A stretch of 64,000 nucleotides of DNA from Holtermannia corniformis (taxonomy: Eukaryota > Basidiomycota > Tremellomycetes > Holtermanniales): NCBI GenBank assembly GCA_001599935.1, contig BCIJ01000010.1, positions 160,021-224,020 of the forward strand, in the 5' to 3' direction. The translations under genes were made by a program, and so were the position numbers. A model generated the notes under the pieces. The model did no database searches, was not told where the DNA came from, and was given only the letters and a program-made list of their open reading frames with translations. Shown one piece after another: positions 31,404 through 40,680 of this stretch (the first letter of the stretch is position 1; each line of letters begins with the position of its first letter).

Positions 31404-32473
31404 TCACTGTACAGCAGTGGGATCCTCGAGCTCATCCGCCCATTGGATGAGATCGGCCATGATGCGGGTGGCACCGGACCGATATCCGCCCCCGAACATT
31501 AGCGCATGCTGCGCCGTGAGCACGAGCCTTCCGTCGACCCCGAGCGACTCACGTTCAAATGATGATACAGCTCGTACAGCTTGATCCTCTGCTCATGATA
31601 CGGCTCGCTCCGCGGCATTTGTTCATGATACGCGTCGTAGAAATCTTTTGTGAACCCGCCAAACATGTGGGTGATTCCCAAATCGGCTTCATTGTGCCCA
31701 TAATAGCTTGACGGATCAAAGATGATTGGCGCTGAGAGTGAGGTGGACCAGCCGACGTTACCGGACCAGAGGTCGCCATGGAGGATGACAGGATTTGGCG
31801 CGGGGCTAAAGTCGCGCAACAGGACTGGAATGACTCTACTCGGACGTCAGCGAGGACTTGCGCAACCGACGTTGGTATGGTCATACTTTTGCTCAAGTTT
31901 TGTCCAGAGGTGGTTGACCTTGATATCGTCGAGGCGATCGATGATACTGCCTAGCCTGCGGTCTCGATAGAACTCTTCCCAGGTCTCTGTCCATGTATTG
32001 TCTTGCTCTGTCACACCACAGAAGGTCGGACATACAAACCCATAGCCATGCGGCCTGAGGTCCTCGTTCTCCCCACTGTATTCGCCGCCGGCAACACTAC
32101 GGTGCATCTTGGCCAGCGCCGTGCCCAACGCGCGCTGCTCGTCGCTTCCGCCGACGCGGTCCAGGTCGTGCTTTTCAGTCACCATCCCGGCCCGCTCATG
32201 ACGCTCATCAAATGACAACGGGTAGATTGTAGGTATCAATCTCGGATTCGCCAGAGCCATGGCCCGTAGCGAAGTATGCTCGCCGATGAGTTGTGGGAGT
32301 TGCGATGACGTCTTGGCGAAATAAGATGATGACGGGGTGGACAGCGTCGTTCCGCTCATGAACAAACTGGAGGACGAAGCGATAGAGGCAGGGAGCGAGG
32401 CCAAGATGAGAGGGTCTCTGTGCTTGCGGATTGCGCGGACGCAGCGAGTGGAGGTCTGCGCGGTCGATTTCAT
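31404..32473 (-). CDS. Fructosamine/ketosamine-3-kinase family protein
   Basis: Phosphorylates sugar residues attached to amines, so that glycated proteins can lose the adduct. The kinase-like catalytic segment is PVILHGDLWSGNVGW followed by IIFDPSSYYGHNEADLGITH, with HGDxWxxN and D-PS as catalytic and metal residues. MFGGFTKDFYDAYHEQMPRS and the C-terminal HALMFGGGYRSGATRIM complete the family pattern. The N-lobe includes RHERAGMVTEKHDL and LGTALAKMHRS. Two short introns are evident: one between LEQK and VIPVLLRD, one between YHHLN and HALMFG. The start is at 32473, only 113 bases from the divergent HIG1-type gene; the 3' end lies 191 bases from the hAT insertion. About 320 residues. Confidence 0.85.
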
Positions 32474-32586
32474 GTGATTCGCTGCGCACCAAAATGACGT
32501 GTCAATCCTCCAACCTCGGCCGATCGTATGCAGCTGTCATCGCTGTCCTTGTCTTCAACTTTTGGCGCGACTGTCCGCCGTGAGGG

Positions 32587-33203
32587 ATGTCAACTGATAG
32601 AGGCAGACGTTTGGAGCATCAGCAGAAGGCGGTCAGTCTGGAAGCTCGAGTCTGACGAATCGGCACTGATTCGGACTATAGTACGAATTGCAAGTTCGAG
32701 GTGGTATCGAGGTATATTAGGCGTAGCATACATGTCCAATTGCTGATGGTTTCCAGGGAGCTGCAAAGGGCACAGTATTTGGCGCACTAGCTGTTGGGCT
32801 TGCACACGCATCTTGGCCTTCTTTCAGGTCGGTCGGTGGTAGTGAATGCGCCGACAAACTGAGCCGCGGATAGCCGTCAGACTTGGGCCCTCAAGGCTTT
32901 CCTGACCTCGTCGGGTTCGTACGCAACTCTGGGAGTGACAGTAGTCGCTGACATTTCACAGCAAGTATCGTCGGCTTTGTCATCGGTGCCGGTACATGAT
33001 GCCTAGGATGGGTGCAGAACAGTACTGACGACGGATTAGACAAGTACCTCTTGGAATACGAACATACTCAGCGACAGACAGAGAACGACTTTAGGAGGCG
33101 TGCACGCAACGCTTTGGCTCGTGAAGGCGTGATTGCTAGTGAAGGCGAGATCCGCAAGTGGCGCGCAAGGGAGGAAAACGTCCCGGCAAACGGGCAGAAG
33201 TGA
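32587..33203 (+). CDS. HIG1/Rcf2-like small membrane protein (six short exons)
   Basis: Found by splicing five short introns. The protein is about 126 residues: MSTDRGRRLEHQQKA, YELQVRGGIE, GAAKGTVFGALAVGLAHASW, RQTWALKAFLTSSA, SIVGFVIGAD, KYLLEYEHTQRQTENDFRRR and a charged tail ending ENVPANGQK. Two membrane helices joined by a basic loop, with ALKAFL and a Gly-Ala-Asp end, fit fungal HIG1-type proteins related to the N-terminal part of Rcf2, a respiratory-supercomplex factor of the inner mitochondrial membrane. Intron ends are canonical with branch boxes such as TACTGAC. Its stop is 9 bases before the start of dihydrofolate synthase. Family call from pattern, not search. Confidence 0.6.
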
Positions 33204-33212
33204 TCTGCAGCC

Positions 33213-34550
33213 ATGTCGAACGACAAGATCCACCTTGGATTGGAACGTATCCTTGCCCTCGTCAAGCACCTCACGCCGTCACCTTCGGGCCTATTTGACA
33301 CTCCGTCTGTCCATCTCACCGGCACCAATGGCAAAGGCTCCGTCTCGGCAATCGTCGAGTCATCCTTGCGCGAAGCAGGGCTTCGGGTCGGGCGCTACAA
33401 CAGCCCGCATCTTCTTTCAGTCAACGACGCAATCCGCATCAACGGCAGACCTGTTCCGAGAATAGATTACGACAATGCTCACGAAGAGGTCGAGAATCTA
33501 TCCAAAGCGCAAAACATCGGTGCCTCCCTCTTCGAGCTGACGACGGCTACCGCTTTCTTGCTGTTCCACCGCGCACCGCTCGATATCGTCGTCATCGAAT
33601 GTGGAATGGGCGGGATTCGCGACGCGACAAACGTACTGGACCCAGCTCGCAATCTGGTCTGCGCTTTGACGCAGGTAGATCTGGACCATCAGGCGTTTCT
33701 TGGCGACACGGTCGAGGCTATCGCTAGGGAAAAGGCAGGGATCGTTCCACCCGGTGGAGTCCTGGTTCTTGGCCGGCAAGACCACTCTAGTGTCGAAGAT
33801 GTTGCCAAGGACGTCTCTGAAGCGAAGGGCGCAACGCTCGTCCGCGCGGCCACAGCGAAGGCTGCGCCATCCCATAACAAAGAAAATCACCTCCTTTCAC
33901 TGGATCCTTTTCGTCCACCTCGCCCGCAGACGATCTCAATCGACCTCACATCAGGGACAATCACCACCACACTTCCCCTGCCTGGTCCTCATCAGATTGA
34001 CAACCTCGCACTGGCCGTCACTATCCTCGACACTCTGCGCTCAGGTCGATCGATCACGATCGCACCAGCACTTGCGAACATTTCCAACGAGCATATTTCA
34101 GACGGGGTTAGACACACTCGCTGGCCTGGCCGCTGTACATGGCTCAAGTCACCTTATGGACCCATTCTCGTCGACGGAGCACACAATGCTGGGGCCGCGA
34201 CGCTCCTGCGAGAATACGTCGACTCGCTCGGCCTCCGAACACCAATCACTTTCATAATCTCCCTGTCGCATTCACCACCCAAAACGCCAGCATCAATCTT
34301 GGAACCCCTCATCCGACCGCATGACCGGGTCGCGTTGGTCTCGTTCTCCACACCTGTTGAGGATATGCCATGGGTGCGACCGGTCGAAATTCGAGACATG
34401 GCGCAAGCTTTGCCCCACAATCCTGTTTGGCAGCAAGGCGACTTGCGTCGTGCGCTTGAATGGGCTCAAGAACACAAGACTCTTATCGTCGTTTGCGGAA
34501 GCCTGTATCTCGTTGCAGACTTGTACCGGCTCCTCGGCTTGGAAGCATGA
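33213..34550 (+). CDS. FOL3: Dihydrofolate synthase (folylpolyglutamate synthase family)
   Basis: Adds the first glutamate to dihydropteroate with ATP in folate synthesis. Intronless, 445 residues, the usual length. The P-loop is HLTGTNGKGSVSAIVESSLR near residue 35; the omega-loop and Mur-ligase-type segments are RYNSPHLLSVNDAIRING, IVVIECGMGGIRDATNVLD, LTQVDLDHQAFLGDTVEAIA with REKAGIVP, and ILVDGAHNAGAATLLREYV in the C-terminal domain. The closing part WQQGDLRRALEWAQ and IVVCGSLYLVADLYRLLG is typical. The start MSNDKIHLGLERILALVKHL cannot move downstream without losing the fold, so the transcript must begin within or before the preceding gene. Confidence 0.93.
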   Translation: MSNDKIHLGLERILALVKHLTPSPSGLFDTPSVHLTGTNGKGSVSAIVESSLREAGLRVGRYNSPHLLSVNDAIRINGRPVPRIDYDNAHEEVENLSKAQNIGASLFELTTATAFLLFHRAPLDIVVIECGMGGIRDATNVLDPARNLVCALTQVDLDHQAFLGDTVEAIAREKAGIVPPGGVLVLGRQDHSSVEDVAKDVSEAKGATLVRAATAKAAPSHNKENHLLSLDPFRPPRPQTISIDLTSGTITTTLPLPGPHQIDNLALAVTILDTLRSGRSITIAPALANISNEHISDGVRHTRWPGRCTWLKSPYGPILVDGAHNAGAATLLREYVDSLGLRTPITFIISLSHSPPKTPASILEPLIRPHDRVALVSFSTPVEDMPWVRPVEIRDMAQALPHNPVWQQGDLRRALEWAQEHKTLIVVCGSLYLVADLYRLLGLEA

Positions 34551-34695
34551 AGAACATGACGCATTGTTCAGCCGCTGCTATCCTTTCTGTACGCTGAAGC
34601 ACCCTCCTCTGTGCTGATCACTTTTCGAGCTCCGCCGGCTACTTAGAGTGAGCATTTGATGCTGCACGTTGTCCAGCTGACAAGCACCAACTCCA

Positions 34696-35460
34696 ATGTA
34701 CGGCTCCGAGTACATCAGCAGTATCCCATCCGCAATCTACCAGGCCCCTTCGTGGATAGCCAGCAGCTTGTGGTCCTATGCCAGCCCCATTTTTCCAACG
34801 TGGGAACCGGTGAAACCCGAATCACCAGATCCAACGAATGCCCCCTTCGACCCGCCCCGAGAGTATGCCCGCTCCGAAAACGTCATGCCCTACTTCGAGG
34901 CCATCCGAAGCACTCAAGCGCATTTCGAATCGTTCGTCAATGCGCGAAACAAATTTCAACTACAAGATTTGCAGCGCGTCGAAGTCGATCTCGGACTGTG
35001 CGGTGCAGTCGTGACATCTGCTGCGTGTACTGCCAGATGCGCACTACAGGCCGCCCTATCCGAATACCAAAACTTGACAACACCCATACAAGACTACTAT
35101 GGTACGCAAGTGCTGGACGACATTCAACGCCAACTCGATACGGACGTCGTCCTCGGGATGGCCGAAGCCTCGACAAGGCCGACGACGGCGAGCAGCGTGC
35201 TCCGAGCCCCCGCTTCAACGACGCACCCTGTTCGTATACCGTTAACAGATCCAGCCGCGCGAAAGCCGATGACTAATCGCGAGCTCCCTCGCGACCACTC
35301 ATTCCCGACAGCGGCGGCGATCAGCTCGCAGCAGCCTTCAGGCAAGTCATCGCACCTGCTTTCGTCGATCCGCAATTCATGGCGCCACAGAAGGAGTGCT
35401 AGACGGCCTACAACTTACGGATCACCAGAGCAGACCGAACGCCGTGCATGGCGTTTGTAG
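34696..35460 (+). CDS. Hypothetical protein, partly disordered
   Basis: Unrecognised single-exon protein of 254 residues. The first half (MYGSEYISSIPSAIYQAPSW, RNKFQLQDLQRVEVDLGLCG, ACTARCALQAALSEYQNL) looks helical and could fold; no membrane segment is obvious. The second half is Ser/Thr/Pro/Arg-rich, and the end, SSIRNSWRHRRSARRPTTYG, is strongly basic. It starts 145 bases after FOL3 on the same strand and begins a run of three plus-strand genes with basic, Ser-rich ends. Function unknown. Confidence 0.6.
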   Translation: MYGSEYISSIPSAIYQAPSWIASSLWSYASPIFPTWEPVKPESPDPTNAPFDPPREYARSENVMPYFEAIRSTQAHFESFVNARNKFQLQDLQRVEVDLGLCGAVVTSAACTARCALQAALSEYQNLTTPIQDYYGTQVLDDIQRQLDTDVVLGMAEASTRPTTASSVLRAPASTTHPVRIPLTDPAARKPMTNRELPRDHSFPTAAAISSQQPSGKSSHLLSSIRNSWRHRRSARRPTTYGSPEQTERRAWRL

Positions 35461-35654
35461 ACTGATGCACCAGTTTGGCGGCTTCATGCTCACATTTCCC
35501 TTGTTCAAATTATTCTTCAGACCTTCAGCGCTTAACACGCCCCTGCCGAATCCCTTTGTAGCACCCCTTTGTGCCTCCCCTTTGTCCTACGTTCTCGGTT
35601 TCACTTACAATGCGTGCGTTCGCCAGCTGTCAGCATCCAGCAGCTTACCTGACA

Positions 35655-36673
35655 ATGGCCCAAAATAAACAAGGATGGGATTATTCAATGACTTCGAACG
35701 CCTTTTCTGCAGCAGGTGGCGTGGAACAACCCAGCGATATGGAATGGAAGTCTGACGAATCGGGTGAGTCTTCGAGGAACCACGCTCACTCTAATGTTGA
35801 CAAATCATGCAGGCTACCCCTCAGGGCGACAGTCACCAGACATGTCATCCCTTCCAGGAAAATTTCCGACTTTTTCTGACGCATCCAGCGTGCCATCAGT
35901 GCTCGAGGACCTCGAGCGAGGTACGTCTGTGTAAATTGAACCATCCCATTCATAGTCCCTCAGGCTACAGTGCGCAGTCACCGGCGCCACCGCCAATGAT
36001 GCCGCCGAGTCCCGAACTCTACACGCCGTCCATAAGCTCGCCGTCCCCCATCCAGAACGACTTCAAGCGGTTCAATCAACGTTCGCCGGACTCTGTAAAT
36101 CCTCCTCCTAACGATTATTTCTCAAGCCGCTTTTCGTCGGCACCCGCGTCTGCCGCAAGCACAGCGTGGGGCGACCCGTCTGGTGCTGGCTACACTGGCG
36201 CTCCATCCTATCAGGGCCCCAATCCCTACGAGCGGTATGAGGGGTCAGCACCTTCTCGGTATATCCCACCTTCTCGGTACATCCCACGTTCTGCGGGCCC
36301 CCCGTTCGCCCCGGAATCCCTTGCATCTCCCCCAAGCGCTCGGTTTGACACTGCGCCACCGCCCGCAAGTGCGAGTAGTAGCTATTTCAGTCGCGCCAAC
36401 GGGGGATCGCCTACTCCCACGAGCTCTGAAAGATACGCACGCCGCTATCGTCCGACTGAGGCATGGAAGAGGCAAATGGGTCGGTGGAATGAGTCGCGAC
36501 TATCTTTCACCGAGGCATTCAAGAAGACAAGCATCGGAAGCCATGCCAGCGAGTACTGGGGCGTAGCTCGCCGCTATGTCTCCAGAGCATCGGGTGCCAT
36601 CTCTACTTTTGCGTCCAAGCGGTCAGCACAGCCGGGTAATAGCGTTCCCAGGTCCAAGCGCAGCCTCTTCTGA
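35655..36673 (+). CDS. Hypothetical Pro/Ser-rich disordered protein
   Basis: Unrecognised. The start MAQNKQGWDYSMTSNAFSAA is followed by two short GT-AG introns, then a long Pro/Ser/Tyr-rich part (SPAPPPMMPPSPELYTPSIS) with an in-frame repeat SRYIPP-SRYIPR (about 36256-36292). The C-terminus is the only part likely to fold: RYRPTEAWKRQMGRWNESRL, SFTEAFKKTSIGSHASEYW and a basic tail ending RSKRSLF. About 300 residues. The earlier in-frame ATGs upstream are less likely starts. Function unknown. Confidence 0.6.
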
Positions 36674-36959
36674 TGTCAGTTGGAATCAGTGAGATGCAAA
36701 CGGAATACTGCCAATAGTCCAGGCATGGCGAACGGTGCTGTAACTACCTGCTGCGATGCATTTCGAGGAATATTCCTCCTTTCCTCGCACGACACACCAA
36801 AGCCGAGCACTCCTTTCTCCTCAATGACGTCGCAGACGTGCTTTCAGGGACAGCCCTCGGACAAGACTGGCTCGCGTACGACAATCGCAGGTCTACTCAT
36901 AAGACACTGAGCAGCCGCTTGCAGGGCTAGTCCAAGCGTATCGAGTAAAGCTGTAGCAT
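36674..36959. other. Intergenic stretch
   Basis: No gene is seen; it probably holds the 3' end of the left gene and the promoter of the right one. Confidence 0.4.
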
Positions 36960-38144
36960 ATGCCGCTGGGCATATCGCTAGAGTCTACCCTTGCAAGGAA
37001 CACCACTCGCATCTATGTCTTGACGAGAAACAGTCACGCAGGTCTCATCAGTACAAGCTTTCGGGCCCTGTGCGTTGCATGCAGGGTTCCCGACTACGTG
37101 GCAAGTGCTCGTACAGGCGATTTTACCAGCGGTGCGCAAGTATTGAATAATTGGCAAGAGGCAAGCTTCATGTTGGAAGGACTTGACAACTTCCGGACAG
37201 GGCTCCGTACCGAGAGGGACCGGTCACAGTCAGCGCCACCGCCCGCTTGGACCTCGGGATACTCTGAATTGACGAGGGACACGTCGGGAGACTGTACGCC
37301 CTTCACCTACCGCGGTGTGCAGTCGCACCCGAGGCCTTCGACGCCTCAGGTCGGGCGGTCGTACACTCACGCCGCGGCCACTTCTACAACGCGAGAAACA
37401 ACGGTGCAGCACTCTCGACTACACCTCCAGACGCACGAGCTGTCGCGCGAGGGTTCTCACCGTAGCACAAGACCTCGTAGCGCGGGCGCCGTCCACAGTG
37501 GCTTCGCGACGTCGCCTCTGGAGTCATTGGCGGAGGACCCTTTCAAGGAATCCAGATCGAACAGCAGCTGCTCCAAAGCCTCACCTGAATGGCTTGAGTT
37601 CGACGTGCCACTGGTGACGAGCCGTCACCATCCACCATGGCCCGAATATGATGTCAACCTACCACCGCTGGACCGTTGCGCCTCGCTCACGGCGGAGATG
37701 ACCGTCTCTTGCCCGACTTGCAATACATTCGTTCCCCTCACGGAAGACTCAGGACTCCCTCGGAAGCCCAGCAAGCTGCACAAAAGAGCTCCATCGACCA
37801 AACCCAGTGAATCAAACCCCAAAGTGAACAGAGTCAAATCTTGGACTGCGCGCCACCTCTCGCGCTCGGCATCACGCGCTTCAACGACCACGACCGCGTC
37901 CTGGGGTTCCCGAGCCAGTCGATCCAATTCTCAAAGCGCATGGGATTGGGACAAAGAGTGTTTCGAACCACGTTCGCGTGCGAGTACCTTTTATTCAGAC
38001 GCCCACACCCCGAAACAATTGAGCATCAAGGATGAAGCCAAGCTGTGGCTTAGCAATGCTTGGTGGAGGTATTGCGAGGCCAAAGACAGCTGTGCACGAT
38101 CCCTGCGTCGTAGATCCACTCGATCGATGTCATCATTCGGTTGA
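36960..38144 (+). CDS. Hypothetical Ser/Arg-rich protein with CPTC motif
   Basis: Unrecognised 394-residue open frame. Much is low-complexity (SRSASRASTTTTASWGSRAS). A short ordered patch has MTVSCPTCNTFVPLTEDSG, one Cys pair only, and the end LSIKDEAKLWLSNAWWRYCE is aromatic-rich and basic, loosely like the ends of the two genes before it. The true start may be at 37170 (MLEGLDNFRTGLRTERDRSQ), because the part from 36960 has a different composition. Function unknown. Confidence 0.55.
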   Translation: MPLGISLESTLARNTTRIYVLTRNSHAGLISTSFRALCVACRVPDYVASARTGDFTSGAQVLNNWQEASFMLEGLDNFRTGLRTERDRSQSAPPPAWTSGYSELTRDTSGDCTPFTYRGVQSHPRPSTPQVGRSYTHAAATSTTRETTVQHSRLHLQTHELSREGSHRSTRPRSAGAVHSGFATSPLESLAEDPFKESRSNSSCSKASPEWLEFDVPLVTSRHHPPWPEYDVNLPPLDRCASLTAEMTVSCPTCNTFVPLTEDSGLPRKPSKLHKRAPSTKPSESNPKVNRVKSWTARHLSRSASRASTTTTASWGSRASRSNSQSAWDWDKECFEPRSRASTFYSDAHTPKQLSIKDEAKLWLSNAWWRYCEAKDSCARSLRRRSTRSMSSFG

Positions 38145-38369
38145 ATGGTCGTTTATCGAGAGTTCGAAGCCAGTCCATCAGCAATGGCACGGACTGCGTT
38201 GCAATGTGGTAGAGCCGAGTAGGCAATTCGGTGCACTCTGCTGGAGTATCCACTGTTTGAACACACACGAGCTGGGGCATCATCGCATCTCATTGCTCAC
38301 AACCGTCTCAAGCACTCTGGGTAGCGCAGTCATGTGACAGCCTTTTCGTGCTGAACATTCCGCTTCTGC

Positions 38370-40383
38370 TCAGCGATGATCCCCTTCTTGTTCAGGCGGT
38401 TCCAGTAACCGCTTTCGCTCTTCTTGAACAGCCGAGCTATGGGAAGTTTCGTCTCGGCTTGACGATTCAGCGGGGGCGAGCAATGGCTTCACCAGCGAGC
38501 ACGGGCGCGTTCGCTCGCAGATTGTCGATGATCCAGGGAAGAGGAGGAACGAGTGTGCTCCTTGCGACCAGTTGGCGTCATAGTTGATGCCTTTTGACCA
38601 CTGTAACGTTAGGAGATGTGCGACGGCTACGGTCTCAGACTCACGTTTTGGCATGCGTCAAGCGCGACGTCTACGCCCCATCGCCGCTTCGGATTCGATT
38701 CCAACAGACCATTGAGGAAGAGAACGGCTACGATGCGTATCAGGTCTGCTACCCGGTCACAGCCACGTAGACTCACTGTGTGAGGTGAGGTTTGTCGGGG
38801 CGAGGGCCTGATTGGTCAAGTTTTGGTACGTCAATCGAAGGATGCGTAGCAGCGTTGCTCTGTTCAGCTGATGAGTACAGCATACGGCCAGCTTCGTAGT
38901 CACTGCACGTACCCGACGGAATACATGTCCGCCTTGGCTTGATCGTGCTTTGGAATGTCTTTGTCTCCCGACCGACGCGCCAGACTCCAAGCCTTGACCT
39001 CTGGTGCTTGATAGTCTCGCGTCCCGGCGGTAGAGGGACTGTCGGTAGGATCGAACACTCTGGCGCTAAGGTCGATCAGCCCTGCCCGTTGGGCTTAGCT
39101 CGCACTTACGCTCCGAAATCTACCAGTTTCGTGCGGCGATCGAATCCAACACACATGTTGTGCGGCTTGATGTCGTGGTGCAAGATGCCGTGATCATGGC
39201 ACTGCTTGACGGCGAGGAGGAGGTCCCTGGTCCGTGATGTGAGTGCACAGCCGATGGACGTGGATCAACGTACCTGATGAGTGTGTGAGCGGCTAGTTCG
39301 CCATATACGGCGCCGTGTGCCAGCTGGAGGCGGATTGATGGCTGAAGTAACTCCATCCCCAGCACCATGATAGGATAGGCATAAGCGTCTGTAGCTGGCA
39401 CACCGTATTCGTGGTAGATGGGCGACAGAGGGTGAGCTTGCTGGAGAAAGTAGGCTTGCGGCTGTATGGCTGTTCAGCCGACCTTTCATCCACTTCGAAA
39501 ACTACTGACGAGGTAATTGGCATTAGTCTCGACTGCCTGAGGTGCAAGCGTTGGATCACGATACCAAACGCCAGCCACTCCCGACCGATCCTCGGGCACA
39601 GCCTTGGCGCCGCGTGCGCGTAGCAGCATGCTCGTCTCCTGCACAAGACCCCTTTCATACTGCTCATGACGATAAGAGGTGAGGTCACCATTGAACAGCT
39701 CAGTCAACGGTAGTCTGCAAAGGATCAGCTTTGGGGACTCGGAAAATCCCAAGTGGATCGACGTCGACTAACTTGACGGCAAGACCCTCGCTATAGATTG
39801 CCTGATGGTCGTGGATCCAACCATGTGGCATCTTGAAGACATATGGTATGGCCTTGGCAACTTGACCGAAGGTACCTGCTCCCATCCATGCCAGGAGGCG
39901 GAGACTGTTTAGTCAGTTTGCACCCAAAGCAGAACATGGTCTTCCCGGCACGTACCCTCTCTGTGGCATGAGCCAGGATCTGTCAATATCGACCAGCAGG
40001 ATGTGCGGTGTATCGCGCTCGTACGCTGCAAGGTACGCAGGGCATCCTCGATGAGGTAGGAATGTTGTCTCGGGGACAAGGCCGACGTCGCAAACTGGGA
40101 CCATCGTGCAGTCGTAGGCGTCGCGGCGCGTCATGACGCCCGATACCGGATTCGAGGCAACATCAAGCGTAGGGAAAGTCTCGTCGGAAGATTCCGTTAG
40201 GCTTGATGACAACTCGGGGTCGGAGATTCCGTCAAGGAGACCAGGGTTGATCGGCTGACGGGGCCGTGTCCTTGTCGCGTTCCACACATGCACTGTAGCG
40301 CGGCGCGGGGGAAACTCTTCCGGGGACGCCAGCGAGTCGCTGTTGGACCCTATCCTTACGGGGATCGCCAGCCTAGTGAGCAT
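38370..40383 (-). CDS. Divergent protein kinase with N-terminal extension
   Basis: Serine/threonine-type kinase fold spread over several short-intron exons. A roughly 150-residue N-terminal region (MLTRLAIPVRIGSNSDSLAS to LLVDIDRSWLMPQRG) matches no domain I know. The kinase domain begins MGAGTFGQVAKAI (glycine loop), then GLAVKLVDVD (ATP lysine), the catalytic loop ILHHDIKPHNMCVGFD, TKLVDFGA, the activation end AGTRDYQAPEVKAWS and DMYSVG. The first line of the catalytic loop has HHD rather than HRD. LFLNGLLESNPKRRWGVDVA is the helix near the C-lobe end; the tail is Ser-rich and ends LLEPPEQEGDHR. It is divergent from TRS65 across 297 bases. Subfamily not identified. Confidence 0.8.
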
Positions 40384-40680
40384 TCTGTAGAGTCGCGGAA
40401 TAGAAGCGACAGTAGAGTGCTGGTGTCAACTTGATGGTCGAAGCAAGGTGCTACGTCTTGAACATTGCTGCCAGGCTCCGAGACATGGTGGACCTGACCG
40501 GGTGGAGGTAATCACATGAAAGTGCGCGGCTGACGGCGGTGCTAGCCGCTCTAGCAACTACCAGCACCGCACCGTCTTCACCTTGGCTGTGCTCAGCGGT
40601 TTCCTATTGATCGCGCTTCATTCGGGGTGTTTTCCAGCTCCAAAAGCGTGGCGTAGCACAGAGAAAGCCTCTGGGCCGGT

